Shown: piece after piece, positions 8,716-17,062 of the stretch
Numbering within the stretch: the first letter of the stretch is position 1
Layout: the number at the start of each line of letters is the position of its first letter
Assembly: GCF_009604375.1 (NCBI RefSeq)
Contig: NZ_WEGH01000003.1
Coordinates: 744,001-808,000 of the forward strand
DNA: 64,000 nt
Source of the DNA: Actinomadura macrotermitis
GTDB lineage: Bacteria > Actinomycetota > Actinomycetes > Streptosporangiales > Streptosporangiaceae
Direction of reading: 5' to 3'
Made by a program: the position numbers and the translations under genes
The notes under the pieces: model-generated
Told to the model about the DNA's origin: nothing
Database searches by the model: none
The model's input: only the letters and a program-made list of their open reading frames with translations

Positions 8716-9401
8716 TCGGTGCCCAGCCGGTAGCCGAGACCGCGCACCGTGTGCACCAAGCGCGGCTCGCCGCCGTCCTCGAGCTTGCGGCGCAGGTAGC
8801 CGATGTAGACCGCCAGCGAGTTGGACGAGGGGCCGAAGTCCAGGCCCCACACCCGCTCCCCGATCTGCGCCCGGCTGAGCGTCCGGCCCGGATGCTCCAG
8901 CAGGACCTCCAGCACGTTCCACTCGGTGAGCGAGAACTCGATCCGGCGGTCGCCGCGCCAGCCCGTCCGGGTCCGCGCGTCCACGGTGAGGTCGGCGAAC
9001 CCCTGCGCCGGGACGGGCCGGGACCGGCGCAGCAGGGCCCGCACCCGCGCCACCAGCTCGCCGAGGTCGAACGGCTTGCTCAGGTAGTCGTCGGCGCCCG
9101 CGTCCAGGCCCTCGATCCGGTCGCTGACGGCGCCGCGCGCGGTGAGCACCAGCACCGGGGTCCGGTCGCCGCGGGCGCGCAGCGCGCGGCAGACGGCCAG
9201 GCCGTCGATCCCCGGCATCATCACATCGACGATCATCACGTCGGGGTGCCAGGCCGCGGCGGCGCGCAGGGCGGCCGCGCCGTCGGCCTCGGCGCGCACC
9301 TCGTACCCGGCGATCCGCAGGCCCTCGGCCAGCGCCTCCCGCACCTCGGCCTGGTCGTCCACGACCAGGACACCGCCCTCGTCCAGTTCCGCTGCTGTCA
9401 C
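8712..9401 (-). CDS. OmpR/PhoB-family response regulator, MprA-like
   Basis: The 229-residue protein has a receiver domain with the acidic pair at 15-16, phospho-acceptor D59 (V-D-V-M-M-P) and the K-P-F loop, followed by a winged-helix DNA-binding domain (R-T-L-S-R-A-Q-I and V-R-G-L-G-Y-R-L). It is the cognate partner of the kinase that overlaps its stop by four bases. Start is GTG at 9401. No other gene precedes it on this strand, so the promoter should lie in 9402-9450. Confidence 0.92.
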   Translation of the reverse strand: MTAAELDEGGVLVVDDQAEVREALAEGLRIAGYEVRAEADGAAALRAAAAWHPDVMIVDVMMPGIDGLAVCRALRARGDRTPVLVLTARGAVSDRIEGLDAGADDYLSKPFDLGELVARVRALLRRSRPVPAQGFADLTVDARTRTGWRGDRRIEFSLTEWNVLEVLLEHPGRTLSRAQIGERVWGLDFGPSSNSLAVYIGYLRRKLEDGGEPRLVHTVRGLGYRLGTE

Positions 9402-9450
9402 GCCAGCCCAACGGACCAGCGCCCCGGGACAATTCCCGGCGCGCCGCAGG

Positions 9451-9777
9451 TCAGCCGGTGGCGATGCCCGCGGCGGGGCCGCCGACCTTCGTCCAGGCCG
9501 GGCCAGAGCCCGACCACAGGTGGACGCCGCTCTTGTCGGTGCCGAGCCCGTACAGGTGGTCGCCGGTCACCGCGAACTGGGCACCGAGGCCGCCGGCCTT
9601 GGCCCAGGTGCTGCCGTAGCCGGCGTACACGTAGACGCCGTCCCTGCTCGGCGACTGCGCGAACAGGTGCGCGCCCCGGGCGGGGACGGAGCCGTCGTAG
9701 CGGGCCGCCAGGAAGCCGCCGGAGGTCGATCGAATGGCAGGCCACTTCTGCTCGCGCCGCCTTCGGGGCTCCCGCAT
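9451..9777 (-). CDS. C-terminal fragment of a beta-propeller/tectonin-like repeat protein
   Basis: The 108 residues end in two repeats of the type G-V-Y-V-Y-A-G-Y-G-S-T-W-A-K-A-G-G and G-V-H-L-W-S-G-S-G-P-A-W-T-K-V-G-G, each preceded by an hLYGLGTD-like strand. Such repeats normally occur many times in secreted lectin-like propellers. An ATG at 9777 with AGGAG upstream would start the frame, but the first 25 residues (R-R-R-R-E-Q-K-W) do not look like a secreted protein, so this is probably the surviving 3' end of a longer gene. It starts only 15 bases from the divergent immunity gene. Confidence 0.45.
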   Translation of the reverse strand: MREPRRRREQKWPAIRSTSGGFLAARYDGSVPARGAHLFAQSPSRDGVYVYAGYGSTWAKAGGLGAQFAVTGDHLYGLGTDKSGVHLWSGSGPAWTKVGGPAAGIATG

Positions 9778-9792
9778 CGAGGCGGCTCCTAT

Positions 9793-10146
9793 GTGAACGA
9801 CGGGCCGGTCGAGACGTGGGGTGACTACGGGCGGGCCTGCGCGGTCGAGGGGCATATCGGCCTGGTACCGATCGGCGAGCAACAGGTACTTGTGCTGAGA
9901 GATGAACCGGCCGCGACCACCTACCTGCCAGCGGCGGACTTCGAAGCGTCTCTGCTGGAGGCCGCCCGGCAGGCCCTGCGCGATGGCTTCCCCTGGGAGG
10001 AGGACCTCGCCTGGGACGTGGACGGGGCGGTGGTGCTGTTCGGCTCCGCCTGGCCCGGCCCTGAATTGGGAAGCGGCAGCAGCCATTCCGTCGGTCTCGA
10101 ACCCGGCCGAGTACGCCAGAAATGCACCGTGCCCGGCGGGCGCTGA
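9793..10146 (+). CDS. Imm21-like immunity protein
   Basis: The 117-residue frame from GTG 9793 (GAGGCGG upstream) carries the pattern I associate with Imm21: D-Y-x-R-A-C-A-V-E-G, then G-L-V-P-I-G, L-R-D-E-P-A-A-T-T-Y-L-P, E-A-S-L-L-E-A-A, and W-x-V-D-G-A-V-V-L-F-G-S-A. Imm21 proteins neutralise toxins of polymorphic toxin systems. The N-terminus appears shorter than usual, and no toxin gene is adjacent, so it may be an orphan antidote or a relic. Family assignment is from memory of the motif pattern. Confidence 0.55.
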   Translation: MNDGPVETWGDYGRACAVEGHIGLVPIGEQQVLVLRDEPAATTYLPAADFEASLLEAARQALRDGFPWEEDLAWDVDGAVVLFGSAWPGPELGSGSSHSVGLEPGRVRQKCTVPGGR

Positions 10147-10195
10147 GCTGACAGAAAATCCAGGTCTGTCGGTGTCCGGCGGCGCTCTGGGCGGG

Positions 10196-10528
10196 TCACG
10201 AGAACCGTTCCCACGCCGATTGGCGGCGCATCCCGAGTGCTTCGCCGATACGGTCCCAGGACATGCCGCGACGGCGGGCCTCGCCGACCCAGGAGCGCAG
10301 ATCGTCGTCGACCTGGTGCCGGATCGCGTCGATGCGCGGCAGGTGCGCCAGAAGAGCGTCGTCGTCGACGCCTTCCCAGACGGGGGTGGTGCGCTTCGGC
10401 CCTGCGGGTTTGCTCTTGATGATGTCGGCACTCAAAGCCACGCAGTCATTGCAGATGTAGACGCCGGCGCCGGCGACCAGGGTGTCGACGTCGTCGGCCG
10501 AGCGGTTGCAGAAGGAGCAGCGGTTCAC
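10196..10528 (-). CDS. ClpX-type C4 zinc-finger protein with C-terminal HTH
   Basis: The 110-residue protein begins with the zinc-binding domain otherwise found at the N-terminus of ClpX (C4, C7, C26, C29) but has no AAA+ ATPase. Its C-terminus (about 83-110, R-R-R-G-M-S-W-D-R-I-G-E-A-L-G-M) reads as a helix-turn-helix. Start is GTG at 10528 with GGA eight bases before. In ClpX this zinc domain dimerises and binds partners, so a dimeric zinc-finger DNA-binding protein is a reasonable inference. A double operator lies directly upstream of the ribosome binding site, suggesting autoregulation. Confidence 0.75.
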   Translation of the reverse strand: MNRCSFCNRSADDVDTLVAGAGVYICNDCVALSADIIKSKPAGPKRTTPVWEGVDDDALLAHLPRIDAIRHQVDDDLRSWVGEARRRGMSWDRIGEALGMRRQSAWERFS

Positions 10529-10540
10529 GAGGATCCTTTC

Positions 10541-10585
10541 GTCAGGGGTTACCTGACAAAGCTAGCCCGTCAGGTAACCCCTGAC
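10541..10585. promoter_or_regulatory. Double dyad operator GTCAGG-N5-CCTGAC
   Basis: Two 17-bp elements, 10541-10557 and 10569-10585, are exact reverse complements of each other, separated by 11 bases. Each is itself a dyad, GTCAGG-N5-CCTGAC. The pair ends 12 bases from the start of the zinc-finger/HTH gene. Two dimers bound side by side would block transcription; as RNA the pair could also fold into a 17-bp stem just before the ribosome binding site. Confidence 0.75.
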
Positions 10586-10586
10586 A

Positions 10587-11812
10587 AGTGGCCCGCACCA
10601 TCGGGACCGGGACTCGGGTGCGTACGACCGGCCGTAATGCCGGGCTCAGTTGAGGGACGGCCGGACCCGGGGGCCGAGGAACATCCGGTCCGGATCGTGC
10701 GCCTGTACGGCTCGTGACGACCTGCCACAGATAAGGACCTGATATCTATGGCACCGATCACGTTGAGCAGCGGCGCTGTCCGCCAGAGACGACATGAAGC
10801 GGCCCCGTTATCTGCGGCAGCGCGCCAAGCGCACGATCCTGCGCCGTTGGTCCTCACGCTCCAAGTTCGTGGCGGTGATGGGGCGCTCCGCCGCCGGGCC
10901 GGCGGTTACACCACCCGCCAGCCGGCCACGTGGTCGCACGGGACGTTCTCGCACACCACGATCGCGGGCCCGCTGAACGAGAACCCCGCTAAGCGCCCCC
11001 CGATGAAGCACGCCTACATGCGCGGCTTCGCGGTGGCCTGCGGCAGCGACGAGGACGAGGTCGCCCGCTGGATCGCCGCCTACCGGCGCATCTACGAGGG
11101 CTGCGCCCCCAGCGCCCTGGTTTCGGCTGTGGATGGTGGCGCAGGGCTCGGGACCTGATCGGCGCCAAGGTCGTCACCGTGGCGATGACCTGCGGTGATC
11201 TTCCCGGCTGGACCGGGCAGAACCGCGCCTCTGTCCGGTCAGCGCGGGCGCGGCCCCTTTCTGCCGCATTCCGGCGGCACCCCTACCGGGAAGGCGACCA
11301 CGACTGGATGATCCTCGTGCGGCTCCAGCCGATGCCCGCGCCGGAGTAGACGCGGCGCAGGGCGGCCGGCTTTGCCCCTCTGCCCCCATGAAAGACGGAA
11401 CCGCACCCCACACGCACGCCCAGTGTCGGCATTCCCGCCTTCAGATCACCAGAGCCGCCTGGCCTCGGCTTGCGGGGGCGGGCCGTCCCAAGGAGGAAGC
11501 ACACCGGGGAGAGGGGGCGGCCTTTCCTCGTCCACGTCCATGTCGTCACGGCGCGCCTGCAAGGTCACCACGCGGAAGGCCCGATAAACCACCATGAAGA
11601 GAAACAGGCGGAAATTCCTGAAGCGTTCCATGACGGACTTGCCCCTCTCCGGCTTACCGCACGGGCGCCATCGATTCGCGCCGGCCGCTTTGCCGTTTCA
11701 ACTCACCACGTAAGGGTGTCGTTCCCAGGTTGTTTCGGCGGAACGGGATGTGGCCGGTGGCGGACACGGGGCGATCTTGTGGGCGGATGGGCGGCGGCGC
11801 TTCGATCCCACG
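10587..11812. other. About 1.2 kb without a convincing gene; decayed sequence
   Basis: No open frame here has good start signals and a recognisable product. Two traces stand out. A + frame near 10900-11120 encodes M-K-H-A-Y-M-R-G-F-A-V-A-C-G-S-D-E-D-E-V-ARW, reminiscent of the region after the helix-turn-helix in actinobacterial XRE regulators. A different + frame ends cleanly at 11349 with D-H-D-W-M-I-L-V-R-L-Q-P. A 61-residue minus-strand frame (11446-11631, M-E-R-F-R-N-F-R-L-F-L-F) could be a small gene but lacks support. The GC content and codon pattern are less regular than in the neighbouring genes. Confidence 0.5.
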
Positions 11813-11994
11813 ATGATCATTCTTCTGCTCGTGGGCGCCCTCTGCCTGATCGCGCCCATCGCCGGCGCCATCCAGGCCTGCTACTACGTGGCCAAGGAGG
11901 GGACGAACATGCTGCCGCCGCTGATCGCCCGGGTGGTGGCGGGTTCCTCTTCGGTGCCATGGGCGTCTGGATGATCCAGCTGGCGCTGGACTGA
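11813..11994 (+). pseudogene. Small membrane protein gene with a one-base frameshift
   Basis: From ATG 11813 the frame encodes one strong membrane helix (M-I-I-L-L-L-V-G-A-L-C-L-I-A-P) and continues to I-A-R-V-V-A-G before turning into an unlikely tail that stops at 11974. Inserting one G in the GGG run at 11941-11943 restores a frame that continues F-L-F-G-A-M-G-V-W-M-I-Q-L-A-L-D and stops at 11994. The restored product would be a two-helix protein of about 60 residues. A homopolymer sequencing error would explain this as well as true decay. Confidence 0.6.
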
Positions 11995-12114
11995 GCGGAC
12001 GCCAAGTCGAACACAGGTGTTTGCGTTCTGAGGGGCGCCGGCGCTATAACCCGTACAGCACTGTTCGAGATGTGGCGGTCGAGTCGTGTCCGGTGCTGAG
12101 CAGGGGGTCCTCGT

Positions 12115-13530
12115 ATGGCGCACACCGCACCGGTACGGCACGGCACGGGCGGGCAGGCCGATCCGCGGCGCTGGGCGGCGCTCGCGCTGGTCTGCGTCGC
12201 GCAGTTCATGCTGGTCCTGGACGTCACCGTCGTGAACGTGGCGCTGCCCGAACTCGGGGCCGAGCTGCGACTCGGGCGCACCGGCCTGACCTGGGCCGTC
12301 ACCGTCTACACGCTGTTCTTCGGCGGGCTGATGCTGCTCGGCGGGCGGCTGGCCGACGCCTTCGGGGCGCGCCGGATGCTCACCGCCGGGCTGGTCGTCT
12401 TCACCGGCGCCTCGCTGGCGGCCGGGCTGGCGCAGGGCGAGGTGTCGCTGCTCGCCGCGCGTGCCGTGCAGGGCGTCGGGGCCGCGATGCTGTCGCCCGC
12501 GGCGCTGTCCACGGTCACCGCGTCCTTCCATGGCGGCGAGCGCAACAAGGCGCTGGCGGTGTGGGCCGGGCTGGGCGGCATCGGGTTCGCGGCCGGGGTG
12601 CTGATCGGCGGGCTTCTGACGGCCGGGCCGGGATGGCGCTGGGTGTTCTTCGTCAATGTTCCGGTCGGGCTGGCCGTTCTGGCGGCTCTGCCCGCGTTCG
12701 TCCGGGCGGGCGAGCCGAGCCGGGAGCGGCGCCTTGACGTGCTCGGGGCGCTGGCCGTCACCGCCGCGACGGCCTCGTTCATCTACGGGATGACCCATGC
12801 GGGCGATGAGGGGTGGGGCGCCGGCGAGACGGTCCTGCCGCTGGTGGGGGCTCTTGCGCTGTACGCGGTGTTCGGGTGGGTCGAGCGGACGGTCCGGTTC
12901 CCGCTGATGCACGTCGGCATGCTCACCCGGCGCCCGGTCGCGGCGGGCGCGTTCCTCATGCTCGTCGCCTCCGGCCTGCTCATCTCCCTGTTCTTCCTCG
13001 GGTCGCTGTACCTGCAGCACGCGCGGGGTGCCGGCGCCCTGCGGACCGGGCTGCTCTTCCTGCCCGCGGCGCTGGCGACCGGGGCCGGGGCGCATGTCGC
13101 CGGGCGGCTCGTCGGGACGGCAGGCACCCGGCCGGTCGCCGTCGGCGGCCTGGTCCTGGTCGCGGCGGGGGCCGCCCTGCTCACCGGGCTGCCGGCGGAC
13201 GGCGTCCTGCTGCCGGGGCTCGTGGTCGCCGCCGCCGGCGTCGGGCCGGTGTTCGTCGCCGCGACCACGTCGGCGCTCGGGCACGCGGGCCACGGCGAGG
13301 CCGGGCTCGCGGCCGGGATGATCAACACCTGCCACGAGCTGGGCGCGGCGTCGGGGGTCGCGGTGGCCTCGACGGTCGCGGCGGCCGGGCTGGCCGAGGC
13401 GCCGTCGGTCGGCGGGTTCACCGACGCCTTCGCGGTGTTCGCCGCCGTCGCGGCGGTGGCGGCCGTGCTCGCCGCCGGGCTCGTCCCGGCCGGAAAGCCG
13501 GAGCTGCCGGGAGGCCCGCATGTCCATTAG
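12115..13530 (+). CDS. MFS multidrug exporter, DHA2 (EmrB/QacA-like)
   Basis: The 471-residue protein has about 14 predicted membrane helices, the D-V-T-V-V-N-V-A-L-P signature of helix 1 and the R-L-A-D-A-F-G-A-R-R-M loop-2 motif characteristic of proton-driven DHA2 drug exporters. Motif C-like G-P-x-x-G is replaced by A-G-V-L-I-G-G. Start ATG 12115 follows CAGGGGG. Its end overlaps the next membrane protein gene by 11 bases, suggesting co-expression. The upstream gap holds an imperfect dyad, AACAC/GTGTT at 12010-12021. Confidence 0.9.
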   Translation: MAHTAPVRHGTGGQADPRRWAALALVCVAQFMLVLDVTVVNVALPELGAELRLGRTGLTWAVTVYTLFFGGLMLLGGRLADAFGARRMLTAGLVVFTGASLAAGLAQGEVSLLAARAVQGVGAAMLSPAALSTVTASFHGGERNKALAVWAGLGGIGFAAGVLIGGLLTAGPGWRWVFFVNVPVGLAVLAALPAFVRAGEPSRERRLDVLGALAVTAATASFIYGMTHAGDEGWGAGETVLPLVGALALYAVFGWVERTVRFPLMHVGMLTRRPVAAGAFLMLVASGLLISLFFLGSLYLQHARGAGALRTGLLFLPAALATGAGAHVAGRLVGTAGTRPVAVGGLVLVAAGAALLTGLPADGVLLPGLVVAAAGVGPVFVAATTSALGHAGHGEAGLAAGMINTCHELGAASGVAVASTVAAAGLAEAPSVGGFTDAFAVFAAVAAVAAVLAAGLVPAGKPELPGGPHVH

Positions 13531-13945
13531 CGCGGACACCCGGGCGGTCCTGCTGGCCGCCGGGCTGATCTTTTTGTGGGCGCTGGTGCTGGGGGCGTGG
13601 AAGTACCGGCAGATGGCCGTCTCGGCGGAGCACCTGGCCCACCCGTATGTGGACATCGCGCACCGGGCCGCGCTGCTCTACTCGTTCGCGACGCTGCTGC
13701 TCGCGGTGTTCGTCGAGCTGAGCGGCTGGCCGATATGGGTGGACCTGACGGCGGCCGGTGTCCTGGTCTTCTTCTTCGTGGCCGCGATCGTGTCCTATGT
13801 CGTGCACGGGCTGCGCCGCGACACCGACAACCAGTTCCGCCGCCCCGCACGCGGAACGGCCGTATTCATGAACTCGTTGATCGCCGGTGAGATCGGCGGC
13901 TTCTGCGTCCTGCTCGCCGGCTTCGTCAAGGAACAGCTGTTGTGA
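13520..13945 (+). CDS. Hypothetical four-TM membrane protein
   Basis: The 141-residue protein has four hydrophobic helices (about 8-25, 48-68, 72-95, 113-138) and a polar loop R-R-D-T-D-N-Q-F-R between helices 3 and 4. I do not recognise a named family. The ATG at 13520 lies inside the end of the MFS exporter gene (11-base overlap), so it is translated from the same message and may be an accessory to the exporter, but nothing in the sequence shows that directly. Confidence 0.65.
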   Translation: MSISADTRAVLLAAGLIFLWALVLGAWKYRQMAVSAEHLAHPYVDIAHRAALLYSFATLLLAVFVELSGWPIWVDLTAAGVLVFFFVAAIVSYVVHGLRRDTDNQFRRPARGTAVFMNSLIAGEIGGFCVLLAGFVKEQLL

Positions 13946-13996
13946 CGTGAATGGTGCGGCTAGATTTCGAGGGACTCGAGAACAGAGGAGCCGTGC

Positions 13997-14782
13997 ATGG
14001 GTGACCGGATGTCGGGTGTGGACGGAACGCGGCCTAACGTCGCCCGGATGTACGACTACTATCTCGGCGGCAAGGACAATTTCGCGGCCGACCGGGCCGC
14101 CGTCGCCGAGGTGCTGAAGGCCGCGCCCGAGGCCGCCGCGCTGGCACGGGCCAACCGGGCGTTCCTCGGGCGGGCCGTCCGGTGGCTCGCCGGGCGGGGG
14201 GTGGGGCGGTTCCTGGACCTGGGCGCCGGGCTGCCCACGCAGGAGAACGTGCACCAGGTCGCGCTCGATGTCCGGCCCGACGCGCGGGTCGTCTATGTCG
14301 ACAACGACCCGATGGTGACGATGCACGCCCAGGCGCTCATCGGAGCCAGCGAGCAGGTCGGCATCATCAACGCGGACATGCGCGACACGGCGGAGATCCT
14401 TGCGGATCCGCTGGTCCGGGAAATCGTCGCCGCGGGCGAGCCCGTCGCGGTGCTTTTCGTGTCGGTGCTGCATTTCCTGACCGACGAGGAAAGGCCCGGC
14501 GAGGTCGTCAGGGCGTTCATGGACGCGATGCCGCCCGGGAGCCACCTGGTCATCTCGCACGCGACGGCCGATGTCCGCCCCGACGACGCGCACAAGGCCG
14601 CGTCGGTCTACAACCGCGCCTCGGCGCCCATGGTGACGCGGTCCAAGGAGCGGATCGAGGCGCTGTTCCGCGGTGCCGAGCTGCTGGAGCCGGGCGTGGT
14701 GCCGGTGATGGACTGGCCGACGCGGCAGGGGATCCTCGGCGGGCACCAGTGGATCCTCGGCGGGATCGGCCGCAAGCCCTAG
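13997..14782 (+). CDS. SAM-dependent methyltransferase, DUF574 family
   Basis: The 261-residue protein has the hallmarks of the actinobacterial DUF574 (Methyltransf_19) family: R-P-N-V-A-R-M-Y-D-Y-Y-L-G-G-K-D-N-F near the start, the SAM-binding L-D-L-G-A-G-L-P-T, the acidic V-Y-V-D-N-D-P, and V-S-V-L-H-F. Members are numerous in Streptomyces and Actinomadura, and most have no known substrate. AGGAG lies eight bases before the ATG at 13997. The stop overlaps the convergent saccharopine-dehydrogenase-like gene by four bases. Confidence 0.92.
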   Translation: MGDRMSGVDGTRPNVARMYDYYLGGKDNFAADRAAVAEVLKAAPEAAALARANRAFLGRAVRWLAGRGVGRFLDLGAGLPTQENVHQVALDVRPDARVVYVDNDPMVTMHAQALIGASEQVGIINADMRDTAEILADPLVREIVAAGEPVAVLFVSVLHFLTDEERPGEVVRAFMDAMPPGSHLVISHATADVRPDDAHKAASVYNRASAPMVTRSKERIEALFRGAELLEPGVVPVMDWPTRQGILGGHQWILGGIGRKP

Positions 14783-15960
14783 CCCTGCTCCACGATCACC
14801 TCCTCGGGGACGCCGGTGTAGGGGGCCAGGTCGCGGAAGAAGCGGCCCGTGTCCACGGCCGTCTCGGGCGGGTGGACGCCCGGTTCGCCGATCGTGCCGT
14901 CCAGCAGCTGGGCCAGGCCGAGGGCGAGCGGGACGCCGGTCGCCTCGGCCGTGGTGGTGATCGCCACGGTGCCCGGCAGGTGGGCGAGGGCCGTCGCCGG
15001 GCGGCCCGCGCGGGTGCCGGTCGCGGCCGCGAAGAACGGCGGCAGGGTGCGCGGGCCGCGCAGGGCGGGCACGCGCAGGAAGGAGCGCAGCGCGCGGCGC
15101 AGGGTCGGCTTGGCCATGTCCGCCGCCGCCGCGTGGAGGGTGAGGCGGCCCGCGTCGATGTCGTCGCGCAGGACGTCCAGGTAGGCGGCGGTGCCGCGGG
15201 TGACGACCATCAGGTTGGCGGCGTCCCCCGGCAGCCCGAAGCTGCGCCGCAGCGTGACCGGTTCGGGGTGCCCGACGGTGTAGGCGGTGCCGCGCCGGCC
15301 GCCGGGCAGGGCGAGGGTCACCGGGCGGAGCGGGCGGCGGCGCACCGGCTCGCCGCCCTCGACCACGGTGATCTCGCCGCTGAGCTGCTGCATCCAGTGC
15401 ACCGCCGCCGCGCTCGGGCCGCCGTCCGGGGCGACCAGCGCCGCCTCGCCGTCGGTGCCGGAGCCGGGGACGTCGACCGGCCAGGCGGTGTGCAGGTCGC
15501 GGACGGTGTCCAGCTCGCGGACGGCGAGGGCGGCGAGCAGGTTGCTGACGCCTGGACTCACCCCCATCCCGACGACGGCGCGGACCCCGGCCGCGCGGGC
15601 GGCCCCGTCCAGTTCCAGCATCTGCAGCGTCGGCTCCCAGTCGTCGCAGATGTCCAGGTAGTGGGTGCCGGTCGCGATGGCGGCGCCGAGCACGGCGACG
15701 CCGAAGCGGTAGTAGGGGCCGACGGTGTTGAGCACGACGTCGGCCTCGGCGAGGGCGGCGTGCAGGGCGGCGGCGTCGGTCACGTCGACGCGCCGGGCGC
15801 GCAGCGGGGCGCCGGTGCAGGCGAGGCGCCGGACCAGGGCCTGCGCGGCGGCGAGATCGCGGTCGGCGACGACGATCTCGGTGACGGCGGGCAGCCCGGC
15901 GGCGACGCGGACGGCGACCGCGCCCATGGCCCCGGGCCCGCCGAGGGCGAGCACTCTCAT
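14779..15960 (-). CDS. Saccharopine dehydrogenase-like NAD(P)-binding protein
   Basis: The 393-residue protein starts with a Rossmann motif (G-G-P-G-A-M-G) and continues with A-D-V-V-L-N-T-V-G-P-Y-Y-R-F-G and Y-L-D-I-C-D-D-W, as in the saccharopine dehydrogenase/lysine-ketoglutarate reductase superfamily. Members range from true amino acid dehydrogenases to trans-acting enoyl reductases of lipid synthesis. Its ATG at 15960 overlaps the stop of the hydrolase gene as ATGA, so it is the second gene of that operon. The substrate is not evident. Confidence 0.8.
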   Translation of the reverse strand: MRVLALGGPGAMGAVAVRVAAGLPAVTEIVVADRDLAAAQALVRRLACTGAPLRARRVDVTDAAALHAALAEADVVLNTVGPYYRFGVAVLGAAIATGTHYLDICDDWEPTLQMLELDGAARAAGVRAVVGMGVSPGVSNLLAALAVRELDTVRDLHTAWPVDVPGSGTDGEAALVAPDGGPSAAAVHWMQQLSGEITVVEGGEPVRRRPLRPVTLALPGGRRGTAYTVGHPEPVTLRRSFGLPGDAANLMVVTRGTAAYLDVLRDDIDAGRLTLHAAAADMAKPTLRRALRSFLRVPALRGPRTLPPFFAAATGTRAGRPATALAHLPGTVAITTTAEATGVPLALGLAQLLDGTIGEPGVHPPETAVDTGRFFRDLAPYTGVPEEVIVEQG

Positions 15961-16967
15961 CTCTGCTCCGTTCCGGCCTGCTCCTCCAGGAAGCGGCGCT
16001 CGTCGTCCAGCAGTCCCGCGGCGAACAGCGACCGGGGCGCCGCGACGGCGACCAGGAACGCCTTGGCCTCGGAGTCCTCGATGTCCTTGCGGACCAGGGA
16101 GTGGGTCGCGTCCGGGTAGCGCCGGATCCGCAGGGCGGGCAGGCGGCGGTAGCCGGCCTCGGTGTCGGCGACGTCCACGTTGCGGTCGTGGCCGGCCAGG
16201 ATCAGCAGGGTCGGCGTGCGCATGGCGGCCAGGTCCGCGGTGGCGTCGGCCGTGTGGTTCTTGAGGATGAAGCGCCAGCGGGCCGGGGTCAGCCCGCGCA
16301 CGTCGCCGACCGCCGCCTTGTACTCCTCGAACGTGGCGCGCCGGCGCAGCAGCGCGGTGGTCGTGTCGCGGCGGGCCAGCTCGGCCCGGACCTTGGCGGG
16401 CGGGGCGTGCTCGTCGTGCAGTTCGGCCAGCAGGTTGTAGCGGCCCTGGCGCATCCAGTTGACCGCCGGGGAGAGCGCGATGACGAAGCGCAGCCCCGGC
16501 ACGCGGGCGGCGACCTTCGGCATGACCCAGCCCGCCTGGCTGGCGCCCCACAGGCCGATCCGGCCCGGGTCGACGCCGGCGTGCCGCTTCGCCCACGCGA
16601 TCGCGGCGGCCGTCTCGGCGGCGCGGTCGTCCATGCTCTGGTCCAGCCAGTCGCCCGGCGCGCCGTTGACGCCCGGCTTGTCCCAGGACAGCGAGGCGTA
16701 GCCGGCCTTGGCGAACGCCTCCCACTGGGGCCGGTAGAAGGTGTCGTGGGTGGCGTCGACCGGGCCGTCGCCGTGCACGAACACGACCAGCCCGTAGGGG
16801 CCCCTCCCCTGCTTCGGCAGCGCGAGGACGCCCTGCAGCGGCTGCCTCCCGCCGGTGATCGTGACCTTGCGCTCCCGGATGTCGTAGGCGTTCTGGTAGA
16901 CCACCCAGCCCCCCGCGGCGACCGCGAGCGCGGCCAGGGCGAGCAGCGTGGCCAGGATCCGTCGCAT
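15957..16967 (-). CDS. Membrane-anchored alpha/beta hydrolase
   Basis: The 336-residue protein has an N-terminal signal anchor and an alpha/beta-hydrolase core: V-F-V-H-G-D-G oxyanion region, nucleophile motif G-A-S-Q-A-G, acid D in A-G-H-D-R-N-V-D and a histidine in D-A-T-H-S-L. The fold resembles acyl-peptide hydrolase/dienelactone hydrolase relatives. I prefer ATG 16967 because GAGGG lies five bases before it; a GTG at 16979 in frame overlaps that site. It is divergent from a PaaX regulator, with a palindrome between the two genes. Confidence 0.8.
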   Translation of the reverse strand: MRRILATLLALAALAVAAGGWVVYQNAYDIRERKVTITGGRQPLQGVLALPKQGRGPYGLVVFVHGDGPVDATHDTFYRPQWEAFAKAGYASLSWDKPGVNGAPGDWLDQSMDDRAAETAAAIAWAKRHAGVDPGRIGLWGASQAGWVMPKVAARVPGLRFVIALSPAVNWMRQGRYNLLAELHDEHAPPAKVRAELARRDTTTALLRRRATFEEYKAAVGDVRGLTPARWRFILKNHTADATADLAAMRTPTLLILAGHDRNVDVADTEAGYRRLPALRIRRYPDATHSLVRKDIEDSEAKAFLVAVAAPRSLFAAGLLDDERRFLEEQAGTEQR

Positions 16968-16994
16968 CGGCACCCTCACTTTCGTACGTTTTCC

Positions 16995-17006
16995 AAACGA
17001 TCGTTT
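16995..17006. promoter_or_regulatory. Palindrome AAACGATCGTTT between hydrolase and PaaX genes
   Basis: The 12-bp palindrome is perfect and sits 28 bases upstream of the hydrolase start and about 57 bases upstream of the PaaX start. A TATAGT hexamer at 17022-17027 could be the PaaX -10, placing the palindrome over the -35. This is the expected position for autorepression by the PaaX-family protein together with control of the divergent operon. Confidence 0.6.
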
Positions 17007-17062
17007 CTAGATCGACCGTACTATAGTTGCACACACGAGGTGACGCAGGAAGGGGGCGGCGC

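Noticed and set aside
10587-11812. Insertion sequence or integrase relic
   Set aside because: No transposase motif (DDE, HUH) and no terminal inverted repeats or target duplications could be found; it is only called decayed sequence.
12001-12030. LexA/SOS box before the MFS exporter
   Set aside because: TCGAAC is followed by GTGTTT at the wrong spacing (six rather than four bases between CGAAC and GTT-G), so it does not fit the actinobacterial LexA consensus.
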